A DNA stretch of 64,000 bases from Marinithermofilum abyssi (lineage in GTDB: Bacteria > Bacillota > Bacilli > Thermoactinomycetales > DSM-45169): assembly GCF_014641195.1 (NCBI RefSeq), contig NZ_BMHQ01000009.1:62566-126565 (forward strand). Direction: 5' to 3'. This document shows positions 51,411-60,506 of this stretch, in pieces (positions within the stretch are counted from its first letter, which is position 1; each line of letters opens with the position of its first letter). The notes beneath the pieces are model-generated. The model was not told the DNA's origin. It did no database searches and saw nothing but the letters and a program-made list of their open reading frames with translations. Both the position numbers and the translations under genes were made by a program.

Positions 51411-52424
51411 ATGCATCTTGAGATGATCGGCATCACTGTGTTGTGGACCTTTCTGTACGGATATCTGATCGTGGCTTCCATCGATTTTGGAGCCGGATTC
51501 TTTTCTTATTACAGCATGCTCACCAAACAGGAGCACATCATTAATAAAGTGATCGACAGGTACCTCTCCCCTGTATGGGAAGTAACCAATGTTTTTCTCG
51601 TCTTTTTTTTCGTGGGGATCGTCGGATTTTTTCCGGATACCGCCTATTATTATGGAACAGCCTTGCTGCTTCCCGGAGGCATCGCCTTATTGCTTCTTTC
51701 CATTCGCGGCTCTTTCTATGCCTTTGCTAATTACGGAGCGCGAAAAAGCAAAACTTATCTGTTTTTGTACGGAATGACCGGGCTTTTTATCCCCGCTTCC
51801 CTGTCCACTGTACTGACGATTTCCGAAGGGGGGTTCATTGAGAAGCGCGGGGAACATATCGTCTTCCTCCCCTGGGAATTGTTCACCAGTCCTTACTCCT
51901 GGGCGGTGGTCTTTTTGGCCATCGTGAGCATCTTGTTTATCAGTGCCAGTTTCCTGACCTATTACGCATATAAAGCAAAAGACCGACCGGCTATGGAGAT
52001 CCTGCGGACGTATGCCCTGTCCTGGAGCGGTCCGACGATTGTGGCCAGTTTCCTGGTCTTCGTCTCCCTCGCCCGACACAACCCGCAACATTTTGCCCGG
52101 TTAATGGACTACGCCTGGATGTTCGGCTTGTCCCTTCTCTTTTTCCTTGGAGCTGTCTATTTGATTTGGCGCAAGCGTTCCTTGGGATGGGCCTTCGTCC
52201 TGGTGATGTTTCAGTTTGCAGCCGCTTTTTACGGATATGGAGTCTCCCATTTGCCCTATTTGTTGTATCCGTATGTAACCGTACACTCCGCACTCACCAA
52301 CACCACCATGGGATGGGCATTGGTCGGGGCCTTCATCGCGGGATTGTTCCTGCTGGTTCCATCCCTGATCCTGTTGCTCCGGCTCTTCCTGTTCAGCGCC
52401 AAATATGTACAGGGAGGGAAGTAA
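51411..52424 (+). CDS. cydB: Cytochrome bd oxidase subunit II
   Basis: 337 residues, about eight to nine membrane helices. Begins GITVLWTFLYGYLIVASIDFGAG, as in CydB, and includes SPVWEVTNVFLVFFFVGIVGFFP. Partner of CydA; stabilises the haem groups. GAGGAGGGGAGAGAC precedes ATG 51411; 13 bases from cydA. No cydCD genes follow, so haem-loading transporters must lie elsewhere, as in some Firmicutes. Confidence 0.94.
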   Translation: MHLEMIGITVLWTFLYGYLIVASIDFGAGFFSYYSMLTKQEHIINKVIDRYLSPVWEVTNVFLVFFFVGIVGFFPDTAYYYGTALLLPGGIALLLLSIRGSFYAFANYGARKSKTYLFLYGMTGLFIPASLSTVLTISEGGFIEKRGEHIVFLPWELFTSPYSWAVVFLAIVSILFISASFLTYYAYKAKDRPAMEILRTYALSWSGPTIVASFLVFVSLARHNPQHFARLMDYAWMFGLSLLFFLGAVYLIWRKRSLGWAFVLVMFQFAAAFYGYGVSHLPYLLYPYVTVHSALTNTTMGWALVGAFIAGLFLLVPSLILLLRLFLFSAKYVQGGK

Positions 52425-52580
52425 TCTCCTGGACATATAATAGTCCACTTCCCAGACCCGTCGCTCCGCTCCCGGGTCGAGGTACGGATCACTTTTTGCC
52501 TCGGCTCTTCAAATTCGGGTACATCATTCAAAGGCCGCCCTTTAAGAGAGATGTGCGCTTTTCTTTTCGGAAGCATGATA

Positions 52581-52709
52581 CTTCGACTCTTTTGCCCGTT
52601 GCTCCCTTTCCTCCGAAACAGAAGTCTATACTGTCCGCTCCAAGAGATTCAACGAGACGCGGCACAATACGGAGTGCACTCAAAAAGTACAAGTCACGCC
52701 TGGGTCGCT
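52581..52709 (+). repeat. Interspersed repeat, copy B
   Basis: Same 130-base unit as 33891-34020 (copy A), plus a further weakly conserved 3' part to about 52805 shared with copy C. The 441-base gap between cydB and the next gene (52425-52865) is largely this repeat; a related partial sequence lies at 52462-52510. Confidence 0.8.
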
Positions 52710-52865
52710 AGCTCCCAGGTCGTGCTATGTGCCGCTTTTTTTGTCTCGTCTCCTCTCTTGTCGCTGTGTTCGTCGTCAAAAGTCGCTGCTCGGGCATAGA
52801 GTACTTCAGCTCATTTCGAGAAACTATGTCAGCAGTCTCACTCCTCTCATCGGAGGGGAGTTGTT

Positions 52866-53564
52866 TTACTGGGTACAAGCTTCCACAAAAGAGGTAAACA
52901 ACTTCTGTGCAAGGGGATCGGTGGCGGTCATGTTTTCCGGATGCCACTGCACCCCGAGTACAAAGGCGTGTTGTTCGCTTTCCACCGCTTCCGCCACTCC
53001 GTCCCGACTGCGGGCGGAAATAACAAATCCCTTTGCTGGCTGGCGAATCGCTTGATGATGGAAGCTGTTCACCCGGAACCGATCCATTCCGGTCACCCGA
53101 TGCAATAAGGAACCGGAGCTCACTTCTACTATATGGGAAGCATGGCTTCGCGGAGCTTGCTGTACATGTTGCAACAGATTTTTCCGCTGGCTGTACAGAT
53201 CTTGATACATGTCTCCCCCGGCAGCGATATTCAATATCTGGCACCCGCGGCAGATCGCCAGAATCGGTTTATCCCGGTCCAACATCTCCCGTACCAGCTG
53301 AATTTCTGTCTGGTCGCGCTCGGGAGTCAACTCACCCAGCCCCGGTAGCGGCTCTTCATTGAACCAATAAGGTACGATATCCCCTCCGCCGCTCAAAAGC
53401 AAACCATCGACTCGATCCGCAATCTCCCGCATCTCTGTTTTGCTGTAGGGAAGCATAACTGCTAAACCACCTGCCCTGAACACGGAATCGCTGTTATCCC
53501 TATGCAGACGATAAAACCGTTCTTCCAACAGCGACACTGTGATACCGATCAGCGGACGTTTCAC
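52866..53564 (-). CDS. Gamma-glutamyl-gamma-aminobutyrate hydrolase-like glutamine amidotransferase (peptidase C26)
   Basis: 232 residues from GTG 53564 (KRPLIGITVSLLEERF), with AAAGGGGGG five bases ahead; GTG 53570 is an alternative. Class I amidotransferase fold: GLLLSGGGDIVPYWF, catalytic Cys in ILAICRGCQILN, and His/Glu in GVQWHPE. PuuD-type enzymes hydrolyse gamma-glutamyl-GABA or similar isopeptides; others in Firmicutes act on unknown gamma-glutamyl compounds. No polyamine-catabolism genes are near, though speA lies elsewhere in the window. Confidence 0.88.
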   Translation of the reverse strand: MKRPLIGITVSLLEERFYRLHRDNSDSVFRAGGLAVMLPYSKTEMREIADRVDGLLLSGGGDIVPYWFNEEPLPGLGELTPERDQTEIQLVREMLDRDKPILAICRGCQILNIAAGGDMYQDLYSQRKNLLQHVQQAPRSHASHIVEVSSGSLLHRVTGMDRFRVNSFHHQAIRQPAKGFVISARSRDGVAEAVESEQHAFVLGVQWHPENMTATDPLAQKLFTSFVEACTQ

Positions 53565-53620
53565 GATCACCCCCCCTTTCCTTTTCTCTATTCTCCATAC
53601 CGCTCATTGTTGCACAACAT

Positions 53621-53645
53621 AAAAAACACCGGGATCCCCGGTGCT
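53621..53645 (-). terminator. Terminator of the DUF378 gene
   Basis: CACCGGG / CCCGGTG stem, three-base loop, six T on the minus strand. Confidence 0.85.
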
Positions 53646-53671
53646 TTATTGCAAATCATATTCAAAATGAA

Positions 53672-53893
53672 TCAGTCGGCGCGGGCCGGCTCCCGGTTTT
53701 CAAACAGGAATTTGATAGAATACAATCCGGCCAGACCGATCAGCGCATAAATCACGCGGCTCAAACCGGAAGATTCCCGAACGGCATCCCCGCCGAATAA
53801 AGAGGAAACCAAATCCCATTGGAAAAGACCGATCAAAAGCCAATTGAGAGCTCCGATAATGACTAAAATCAAAGCTAATCGAGACAAGCCCAT
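53672..53893 (-). CDS. DUF378 small membrane protein
   Basis: 73 residues from ATG 53893 after AAGGAGGG. Two membrane helices; LALILVIIGALNWLLIGLFQ with the conserved GALNW-GLF pattern and YALIGLAGLYSI are the DUF378 signature. Function unknown; typical of single-gene units in Firmicutes. It lies 19 bases upstream of nothing coding, between two terminators. Confidence 0.88.
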   Translation of the reverse strand: MGLSRLALILVIIGALNWLLIGLFQWDLVSSLFGGDAVRESSGLSRVIYALIGLAGLYSIKFLFENREPARAD

Positions 53894-53953
53894 CAAGATA
53901 ACCCTCCTTAAAAGAGATCGATACTAATATGCATAACAACGGAGCTTTTTATA

Positions 53954-53989
53954 CAAAAAAAAGCAAGGAAGGATTTTCTTCCCCTTGCT
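53954..53989 (-). terminator. Terminator downstream of ispG and repeat copy C
   Basis: AGCAAGG / CCTTGCT stem with a 14-base loop and eight T on the minus strand. The ispG transcript would run through repeat copy C before ending here. Confidence 0.75.
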
Positions 53990-54055
53990 GTTTCATAACA
54001 TACCTATTCAGTTCAGCAGAGAATGCTCTTCAACCCCTTTCAGACGCCAAGATAT

Positions 54056-54225
54056 GATAACCGAGGCGCGAGCCAGAGGAACTGCTTCATTGGCACCCAA
54101 AGGGCACACGTCACGCCTTAGTCGCCCCGTCCAAGATCGTGCTACGGCTCGCTTTTTGCCTCGGGTCCCACGCTTTGTCTTTAAAAGTCGCGATTTGGCA
54201 GAAGAGCATCTTGCTATCCATATCC
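54056..54225 (+). repeat. Interspersed repeat, divergent copy C
   Basis: Shares with copy B the order CGAG-x-CGCG, ACGTCACGCC / AAGTCACGCC, AGTCGC, GATCGTGCTA / GGTCGTGCTA, CGCTTTTT and AAAAGTCGC, but with many changes. It occupies most of the 359-base gap between DUF378 and ispG. Confidence 0.5.
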
Positions 54226-54252
54226 ATTTTAATAGAGGCGCAGTCCGCTTTA

Positions 54253-55347
54253 TTAAGCCTGTTGCTCCTTCAACTGCTTTTGCTTGTATTCCTCCGCCAG
54301 TTTGTCGATCTCTTTTTTCAGCTCCTCCACCATGGTTTCCTCCGGCACTTTCCGGATGATTTCACCATGGCGGAACAACAATCCTTCCCCGCGTCCGCCA
54401 GCGATCCCGATATCTGCTTCTTTAGCTTCGCCCGGCCCATTCACCGCACAGCCCAATACGGAAACTTTGATCGGTGCCTGGATTTTGGAGATATATTCTT
54501 CCACCTCATTGGCGATTTTAATGAGGTCGATCTCGATCCGTCCGCAGGTGGGACAGGAAATCAATGTAGCTGCGTTGGCTGCCAGCCCGAAGGCTTTCAA
54601 CAGTTCGCGGCAAACCTTTACTTCTTCAACCGGATCGGCGCTCAAGGAGATGCGAATAGTGGATCCGATCCCTTTGGACAGGATCGCCCCCAGACCAGCC
54701 GCGCTTTTTACCGTACCGGAGAAAAGGGTGCCGGATTCGGTGATGCCCAAATGCAACGGATAGGGAATTACTTCCGCAGCTTTGGTGTAAGCCTCGATCG
54801 CCAGCGGTACATCGGAAGCTTTCAAAGAGACCACGATATCGTGGAAATCCAACTCCTCCAAAATGCGGATATGGTACAGCGCGCTTTCCACCATCCCCTC
54901 CGCAGTGGGGTATCCGTATTTCTCCAAAATCCGCTTTTCCAGAGAGCCCGCATTCACCCCGATGCGAATCGGGATACCGCGCTCTTTACAAGCTTTCACG
55001 ACAGCCTCCACTTTTTCCCGACGCCCGATGTTGCCGGGGTTGATGCGGATTTTATCGATTCCGCCTTCAATCGCTTTCAAGGCCAGCTTGTAATCAAAAT
55101 GGATATCTGCTACCAACGGAACGTTTACCTGCTTTTTGATGTGAGGAATAGCTTCCGCTGCCCGCATATCGGGGCAGGCCACCCGTACGATTTGACAACC
55201 TGCTTCCTCTAAACGGTTGATTTCTGCTACTGTAGCTTCCACGTCATGCGTTTTGGTTGTGGTCATACTTTGGATGACCACTTGATTGTTGCCGCCGATT
55301 TGGATGTTGCCCACCTTTACCGGCCGCGTTTCAGTACGATGATACAT
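54253..55347 (-). CDS. ispG: IspG (GcpE), flavodoxin-dependent HMBPP synthase
   Basis: 364 residues from ATG 55347 ([14 protein letters not shown]) with AAAGGGGCG upstream. Penultimate enzyme of the MEP isoprenoid pathway: converts MEcPP to HMBPP with a 4Fe-4S cluster. Cluster ligands are the Cys pair in SCPTCGR and the Cys in [11 protein letters not shown], with the following Glu. N-terminal TIM barrel has [16 protein letters not shown] and [13 protein letters not shown]. Short form without the plant-type insertion. Repeat copy C and a terminator follow. Confidence 0.96.
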   Translation of the reverse strand: MYHRTETRPVKVGNIQIGGNNQVVIQSMTTTKTHDVEATVAEINRLEEAGCQIVRVACPDMRAAEAIPHIKKQVNVPLVADIHFDYKLALKAIEGGIDKIRINPGNIGRREKVEAVVKACKERGIPIRIGVNAGSLEKRILEKYGYPTAEGMVESALYHIRILEELDFHDIVVSLKASDVPLAIEAYTKAAEVIPYPLHLGITESGTLFSGTVKSAAGLGAILSKGIGSTIRISLSADPVEEVKVCRELLKAFGLAANAATLISCPTCGRIEIDLIKIANEVEEYISKIQAPIKVSVLGCAVNGPGEAKEADIGIAGGRGEGLLFRHGEIIRKVPEETMVEELKKEIDKLAEEYKQKQLKEQQA

Positions 55348-55421
55348 GTATGATCGCCCCTTTAATGCATGGAGACTCAACCGAATGCACTTTGTATATT
55401 ATATCATTTTCTGTCCACAAC

Positions 55422-55450
55422 AAAAGGAGCCTTTCGATCAGAAGGCTCCT
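55422..55450 (-). terminator. Terminator of ykuS
   Basis: Nine-base-pair stem AGGAGCCTT / AAGGCTCCT and TTTTG on the minus strand. Confidence 0.7.
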
Positions 55451-55485
55451 GGCTGCCGAAATTTTAAGGTGTGTTAACATATTCT

Positions 55486-55737
55486 TCACTGCACGTTGAT
55501 GGTTCGTTCCACTGCATCACACACTTCTTCCGCAGTCATGCCTTCCGCGTTGACGACTGCAGCTTCTGTGACGGTATCCTGCATCCCCATCATGTTGTTG
55601 TCTCCTCCGGACACAACAAAGCAGGCACAGTTTCCTTGCTGCATACCATCCAGAGACACCACTTCATATCCGCGGTTTTGCAGCGCCTGACTCACCGCTT
55701 GCAACCCTTCTTCCACAGCTACGCGTTGTTTAGCCAT
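55486..55737 (-). CDS. ykuS: YkuS family protein (UPF0180)
   Basis: 83 residues from ATG 55737 after GGAGGTGGATCAC. Begins AKQRVAVEEGLQAVSQALQN and contains VSGGDNNMMGMQDTVTEAAV and NAEGMTAEEVCDAVE, matching UPF0180/YkuS. Two Cys (GNCACF) precede the VSGGD segment, as in the family. Small cytoplasmic alpha/beta protein of unknown role. Gap of 78 bases to the 49-codon gene upstream. Confidence 0.9.
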   Translation of the reverse strand: MAKQRVAVEEGLQAVSQALQNRGYEVVSLDGMQQGNCACFVVSGGDNNMMGMQDTVTEAAVVNAEGMTAEEVCDAVERTINVQ

Positions 55738-55815
55738 GTGATCCACCTCCTGCCCGTTATTGTGGCAAGGAAAGAGATGGATTATTCCACAGAGCTTCTT
55801 CCCTTTTCTCAGGGT

Positions 55816-55965
55816 TTACCGTTGTTTATCTTGAACGTACGCAATCAATGCGACGGGTTCCCCCACCATTTGCTGAATCTCTTGTTCTGCTTTCGCAATT
55901 TTATCCATGACATCATTCCGGTCTTTTAGATTGACCAACCGGAACTGCTTATCTTGGTGACTCAC
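55816..55965 (-). CDS. Small protein, 49 aa, unknown
   Basis: GTG-started frame (55965) with TTTAAGGAGTGAACCCG upstream, which is a strong site. Encodes SHQDKQFRLVNLKDRNDVMD and a helix-rich remainder ending VALIAYVQDKQR. The first codons overlap the yqzE end by 17 bases, so it is translationally linked. No family recognised; the clean ribosome site, overlap and protein-like composition support a genuine gene. Confidence 0.6.
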   Translation of the reverse strand: MSHQDKQFRLVNLKDRNDVMDKIAKAEQEIQQMVGEPVALIAYVQDKQR

Positions 55966-56167
55966 CGGGTTCACTCCTTAAAGATCGGTTTTTTTGCCGT
56001 TTAGCATACATATGGAGACTGAAGGGAATCATCCCGAACCAGTGCTGTTTCCATCCCGGTCGAACCTGTTTTCGGGAAAGCCGGGCCTCTTTTCGCTCCG
56101 CTTTGGGCGTTTCCATATATTTTACCATTTCCTGTACCAAATATTTTAGAAAGTCCTGGGAAGACAT
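55949..56167 (-). CDS. yqzE: YqzE family protein
   Basis: 72 residues from ATG 56167 after GGGGGTGAAGTA. Starts SSQDFLKYLVQEMVKYMETP and contains ERKEARLSRK and HWFGMIPFSLHMYAKRQ, the YqzE signature. In B. subtilis it sits between comGG and aroK; here it follows aroK, and the UDP-sugar operon and pseudogene separate both from comG. It has a possible membrane-associated C-terminal segment. Function unknown, competence-linked by position only. Confidence 0.85.
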   Translation of the reverse strand: MSSQDFLKYLVQEMVKYMETPKAERKEARLSRKQVRPGWKQHWFGMIPFSLHMYAKRQKNRSLRSEPGESPR

Positions 56168-56208
56168 TACTTCACCCCCTAATTCTAGCTTAACCAGGGG
56201 GTGTCTCT

Positions 56209-56733
56209 TTAAACCTGGGAAAACTCTTTTTGAATGGCCGAAATCACCTCGTCCGCCACTTCCTCCGGTGTCTTGCCCGTTGTATCGATGACCCAATCGG
56301 AATCCCTGTAGTAACCCCTCCGTTCCTCCAACAGTTGTTCTACCTTTTGGCGGGCATTTCCTTGCAGCAGCGGACGTGACTCATCTCCCTTCAACCGATG
56401 GAGAAGTTCATCCCGATCAGCGGTCAGACAGACCACCCAACCCAAACTGCGCATCATTCGGCGATTTTCTTGCCGCAAGACAATGCCGCCACCTGTGGTG
56501 ACCACTCGTGGAGGGCCGGAAAGGACCTCCTTCAACACCCGGCTTTCCCAATCCCGGAAAACAGCCTCCCCTTTTTCCGCAAACAAGCTTGAAATAGACT
56601 GTTTCACCGATTTCTCCACTTCGGCATCGGTATCCACCAACGGACAATTCAGCTTTTCTGCCAACAACTTGCCTACGGTGGTTTTTCCCGTGCCCATAAA
56701 ACCGGTTAAAATAAGGTGTTTCGACAATGGCAT
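56209..56733 (-). CDS. aroK: Shikimate kinase
   Basis: 174 residues from ATG 56733 (MPLSKHLILTGFMGTGKTT) with AAAAAAGGAGC upstream. Phosphorylates shikimate in the pathway to chorismate. Walker A GFMGTGKTT, substrate Asp in DTDAEVEK, GEAVFRDWE, VVTTGGGIVLRQ (Gly-rich loop) and RPLLQG (lid Arg) are present. Normal length for AroK. Convergent with nothing; 41 bases before yqzE on the same strand. Confidence 0.95.
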   Translation of the reverse strand: MPLSKHLILTGFMGTGKTTVGKLLAEKLNCPLVDTDAEVEKSVKQSISSLFAEKGEAVFRDWESRVLKEVLSGPPRVVTTGGGIVLRQENRRMMRSLGWVVCLTADRDELLHRLKGDESRPLLQGNARQKVEQLLEERRGYYRDSDWVIDTTGKTPEEVADEVISAIQKEFSQV

Positions 56734-56905
56734 GATGGCTGCTCCTTTTTTGCCCTTCATTATACCATTGGATCCGGCCGGTTCAGCACTGACTATGTGC
56801 AACTGTCCCGTCCCTTTTTCCTACTATGAGGAATAGCGACGGGTAGAAGAGCGTTCTCTGCACTTTTCCACCTAAGATGAACTTTGTCAGAAGGCACCCT
56901 TTTTG

Positions 56906-58240
56906 CTAAACGGAATACATAAGGCTCTTTCGTTCTTTTCGCCTCACCGGCGGGCGGCCTACGGAAAGATACACCAACCCGGTTTCCTCTGCAATCCGTT
57001 GCATCTCCTCCAACGAAAACAGATTACGTCCATCCACCAAGACCAACGGATGGAGGCGAGAGTGCAACCGTCGCCACGACAGCTTCCGAAATTCTTCCCA
57101 CTCCGTAACTAAGATGATCCCGTCGCAAGTTTCCAGCAGTACATGAGGGTCGGTAACCAGTTTCACTTCAGCTACGGGATAATCGCGTACCAGCGGATCA
57201 TACGCCTGCAGGACGGCTCCGCGTTGCCGGGCCAATCGGCTGATCGCCAGAGACGGCGCTTCACGCAGGTCATCAGAGTCGGGTTTAAAAGTTAGACCCA
57301 GCAGTCCGATACGCTTTCCCTGCAACGATCCCAGCTCCTGTTCCAATTTATCCAACACCCGCTGAGGTTGGAGCCGGTTGATCTCCTGCAAAGCCTCCAC
57401 CAACGGCATCGGGCAGTCGGCATCCCGCCCCATGGCCAATAGCGCTTCGGTATCCTTTGGAAAACAGGAACCGCCAAATCCCACTCCCGGCTGCAAATGA
57501 GATGGAGTAATCCTTCGATCGCTCCCCACTCCTTTTATTACCGCTTCAATATCTGCTCCCCAGCTTTCACTCAATTGTGCCATCATATTGGCATAGGAAA
57601 TCTTCATGGCCAGAAATCCGTTTGCAGCATATTTGATGATTTCAGCGCTCCGGGGATCACAAGTGATGAAGGGGGCGTCGATGGCTCGGTAAAGTTCACG
57701 CATCCTACTAGCAGCAACAGATGAGCGGGTCCCGACCACAATGCGGTCGGGATGCAAAAAGTCCGTTACCGCCTTCCCCTGCCGCAAGAACTCGGGATTA
57801 TGTACAATGTCCCAAGACTTACCGCCCGACAATAGGTACAACCCTTTTTCCACCGTATCCGTCGTGCCGATGGGAACCGTGCTTTTGATCACCACAACGG
57901 CCCCCTCTTTGGCATGCCAAGCGATCGGTTTGATCAAACTCCTTAATTGGGACAGATCCGGCCGGCCATTCTCCCCGGCGGGAGTGCCTACACAGATAAA
58001 AAGAATCTCTCCTTCGCTTACAGCCGCAGCGATATCTGTCGTGAAACGAATGGCTTCCTGATCTCTTGCCTGATCCAGCAGTTCATCCAGCTGCGGCTCC
58101 CAGATGGGCAGTTCTCCCGCATTTAACGCCATGATTTTTTCTGACGAGATATCCGCTCCAATTACCTGATGTCCGCAACGGGTCAAACACAGAGCGGTAG
58201 TCAACCCTACATACCCCAATCCGATCACGGTAATCTTCAC
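56906..58240 (-). CDS. ugd: UDP-glucose 6-dehydrogenase
   Basis: 444 residues, GTG start at 58240 overlapping the galU stop (GTGA). Oxidises UDP-glucose to UDP-glucuronate with two NAD+. Rossmann GLGYVGLTTA near the start, FICVGTPAGENGRPDLS, IKSTVPIGTTDTVE, PEFLRQGKAV, and the catalytic Cys in GFGGSCFPKDTEAL. Last gene of a tightly coupled galU-ugd-glycosyltransferase unit, so UDP-glucuronate probably feeds the neighbouring GT or a teichuronic-type polymer. Confidence 0.96.
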   Translation of the reverse strand: MKITVIGLGYVGLTTALCLTRCGHQVIGADISSEKIMALNAGELPIWEPQLDELLDQARDQEAIRFTTDIAAAVSEGEILFICVGTPAGENGRPDLSQLRSLIKPIAWHAKEGAVVVIKSTVPIGTTDTVEKGLYLLSGGKSWDIVHNPEFLRQGKAVTDFLHPDRIVVGTRSSVAASRMRELYRAIDAPFITCDPRSAEIIKYAANGFLAMKISYANMMAQLSESWGADIEAVIKGVGSDRRITPSHLQPGVGFGGSCFPKDTEALLAMGRDADCPMPLVEALQEINRLQPQRVLDKLEQELGSLQGKRIGLLGLTFKPDSDDLREAPSLAISRLARQRGAVLQAYDPLVRDYPVAEVKLVTDPHVLLETCDGIILVTEWEEFRKLSWRRLHSRLHPLVLVDGRNLFSLEEMQRIAEETGLVYLSVGRPPVRRKERKSLMYSV

Positions 58241-59151
58241 AGCCTGTCACTCCTTTGCGGAAGCCGGTTGTTTGCCAGTATCTCCGCCATCATCAGCCGA
58301 ACGTGCGGCTCCAAGGTAGGATCATTCAGGGCAAAGGAAAGGTTGGCCCGAAGAAAGCCCAGCGGATTGCCTACATCGTGGCGCGTTCCTTGAAAACCAT
58401 AAGCCCACAGGGAGTGATTCCGGTTCAGCTCCCGCAGCGCATCTGTCAACTGAAACTCCCCTTGTAATCCTCGCGGGATGCGCTCCAAGTAACGGAAAAT
58501 CCGGCTGTCCAAAATATAACGCCCCATCATGGCGATTCGCGAGGGTGCTTCTTCCCATCGCGGTTTTTCCACCACATCCAGAATGGGCAGAAGCTCTCCC
58601 GGTTGAATCGTCTCCCGCACCGAACGAACGACCCCGTAACGGGAAACCTCCTCGGGATTGACCGTCTGCACCCCGATGACCGGATCCCCCAGCTGTTCAT
58701 ATTGCTCAGCGAGCTGCAGGGTACAAGGCCAATCGTTGGGCTCATGTTCGACAATGTCGTCACCCAGCAACAAGGCGAATGGGTCATCCCCCACAAAACT
58801 GCGGGCCTGCAATACCGCATCCCCCAACCCCTCCGGCTCCCGCTGGCGAATATAATGAATATGCGCCAAACGGGAAATGGAACGAACCTTTTTCAGCTCT
58901 TCCTGTTTCTCTCTTCGTTCCAGGAGCATCTCCAGCTCAAAGGATTTGTCAAAATGATTCTCAATCGCTTGCTTGCCTCTTCCGGTAATGATCAAGATCT
59001 CTTGAATACCGGAAGTAACAGCTTCCTCAACGATAAACTGGATCGCCGGCTTGGCAATGATGGGCAACATCTCTTTCGGCAATGCCTTGGTTGCTGGGAG
59101 GAACCGTGTCCCCATCCCTGCGGCGGGAATCACCGCTTTTTTAACCCTCAC
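58237..59151 (-). CDS. galU: UTP--glucose-1-phosphate uridylyltransferase
   Basis: 304 residues, GTG start at 59151 overlapping the upstream stop. Makes UDP-glucose. N-terminal nucleotidyltransferase motif PAAGMGTRFLPATKALPKEM, then FIVEEAVTSGI, LGDAVLQA, ALLLGDD, and a long conserved LTDALRELNRNHSLWAYGFQG. GtaB-like in size. Supplies substrate to Ugd in the same operon and possibly to lipid or wall glucosylation. Confidence 0.95.
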   Translation of the reverse strand: MRVKKAVIPAAGMGTRFLPATKALPKEMLPIIAKPAIQFIVEEAVTSGIQEILIITGRGKQAIENHFDKSFELEMLLERREKQEELKKVRSISRLAHIHYIRQREPEGLGDAVLQARSFVGDDPFALLLGDDIVEHEPNDWPCTLQLAEQYEQLGDPVIGVQTVNPEEVSRYGVVRSVRETIQPGELLPILDVVEKPRWEEAPSRIAMMGRYILDSRIFRYLERIPRGLQGEFQLTDALRELNRNHSLWAYGFQGTRHDVGNPLGFLRANLSFALNDPTLEPHVRLMMAEILANNRLPQRSDRL

Positions 59152-60317
59152 GGCGCCACTCTCCTTTCGGCGAGATAAGAAGAAGGTACAGCCTTTGCAC
59201 GGACAACCTGTTCATATTGTTCGAGCAGTCCGTCCAAAATCGCATCCCAAGATTGAGTCACTGCATATTCCCGGGCGCGAAAACTCATATCCTCCCATTG
59301 CTGCGGATGGGTCAGCAGCTTAACGACCGCTTCAACAAACGCCTCCGGTGAACCGGGTGTACATACCCAACCGGTTTCTCCGTGGCGGACAATTTCCTTA
59401 ACTCCTCCTTCTCCCGCCACGATGGCAGGGGTTCCAGAGGCCAAAGCCTCCAGCACCACATTGCCAAAGGTTTCCGTCCGAGATGGAAAAACGAATCCAT
59501 CCGCCGACGCATAGGCTTCGGCTAACTCTTCCCCTTTCAAATAACCGGTAAATGTGACGCGTGTGGTTTGCTTTTTCTTACATTCCGCAAGCATCGGACC
59601 ATCACCGACAAACATCCAATGCGTCTGTTCACGCAATGGAGACGGCAGCCGGTCCATCACCCGAAACAGGAGGTCTACTTCTTTTTCAGGGGCGATCCTG
59701 CCAACATACAGCAACAGATATCGCTCGGTGATGCCATATTTCTCTTTGAAATGAGGGTTCTCTTTTCTCGGATTGAACAGCCGGGTATCTACGCCCCGTT
59801 TCCACAGAGCCACTTGGGAGAAGCCGTGTTGTTCCAGCGTTTGTTTGGCCTCCACCGATGGAACAAAAACACGCTGGCAGGGTTCATGAAACCGGCGAAG
59901 GTATTGCCAAATCCACGGAGACAAGAAAGAAAGGCGATAGTAGGCGAGATATTTGTCAAAGTGGGTATGATGAGAAGCTACCATCGGTATCCGGTGTTTT
60001 AACGCATAGCGCCTTCCACACCATCCCATGGTAAAGGGGGTGGCGATATGGATGAGATCCGGAGAAAACGAACGAAGGGATTGTTCAATCTCAGCATAAC
60101 CGGGAACCGCGACACGACATTCGGGATAGAAAAACAACGGAAAGCTGCGAAGGCGAACGATGGATTCATCGAAGGACTCTTCCTGTTGCGGAAAGTCAGG
60201 AGCAAAGACGATACAGGCAATGCCCCGCTTCAACAAATGCTGCGTTAAGCGTCGCAGCGTCAGGGACACTCCGTTGATCTGCGGCGGAAAAGTATCGGTA
60301 AAGAGCGCCACACGCAT
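59148..60317 (-). CDS. GT4-family glycosyltransferase
   Basis: 389 residues from ATG 60317 after AAGGGGGAAAGGGC. GT-B fold: N-terminal RVALFTDTFPPQINGVSLTL and ASHHTHFDKYLAYYR, then C-terminal LLLYVGRIAPEKEVDLLF, VGDGPM, and the E-x7-E motif PSRTETFGNVVLEALASGTP. Resembles MgtA-like alpha-mannosyl/glucuronosyl-lipid transferases. With galU and ugd overlapping downstream, a UDP-glucose- or UDP-glucuronate-using membrane-lipid transferase is the best inference; GDP-mannose is possible. Confidence 0.85.
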   Translation of the reverse strand: MRVALFTDTFPPQINGVSLTLRRLTQHLLKRGIACIVFAPDFPQQEESFDESIVRLRSFPLFFYPECRVAVPGYAEIEQSLRSFSPDLIHIATPFTMGWCGRRYALKHRIPMVASHHTHFDKYLAYYRLSFLSPWIWQYLRRFHEPCQRVFVPSVEAKQTLEQHGFSQVALWKRGVDTRLFNPRKENPHFKEKYGITERYLLLYVGRIAPEKEVDLLFRVMDRLPSPLREQTHWMFVGDGPMLAECKKKQTTRVTFTGYLKGEELAEAYASADGFVFPSRTETFGNVVLEALASGTPAIVAGEGGVKEIVRHGETGWVCTPGSPEAFVEAVVKLLTHPQQWEDMSFRAREYAVTQSWDAILDGLLEQYEQVVRAKAVPSSYLAERRVAP

Positions 60318-60471
60318 GCCCTTTCCCCCTTTTTGCACATCCTTTTTCCTAAGAATAGAAGAACATTATCAACGGAGTGTTGACATTGTCTTAAAGGTTC
60401 ATCATCCAAATTGAAAAATTTGTTAACCAACGGAGTAATCAAAAAACATGACTATTACATACAAGCCATCA

Positions 60472-60506
60472 CAAAAGGAGGAGCGTCTCTGACTGCTCCC
60501 CCTTTA
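60472..60506 (-). terminator. Terminator downstream of the comG region
   Basis: About 11-base-pair stem AAAGGGGGAGC / GCTCCTCCTTT with one mismatch, 10-base loop, on the minus strand. Confidence 0.6.

Noticed and set aside
52708-53244. 178-codon minus-strand frame overlapping the amidotransferase gene and repeat B
   Set aside because: Out of frame within a well-supported peptidase C26 gene and continuing into a repeat.
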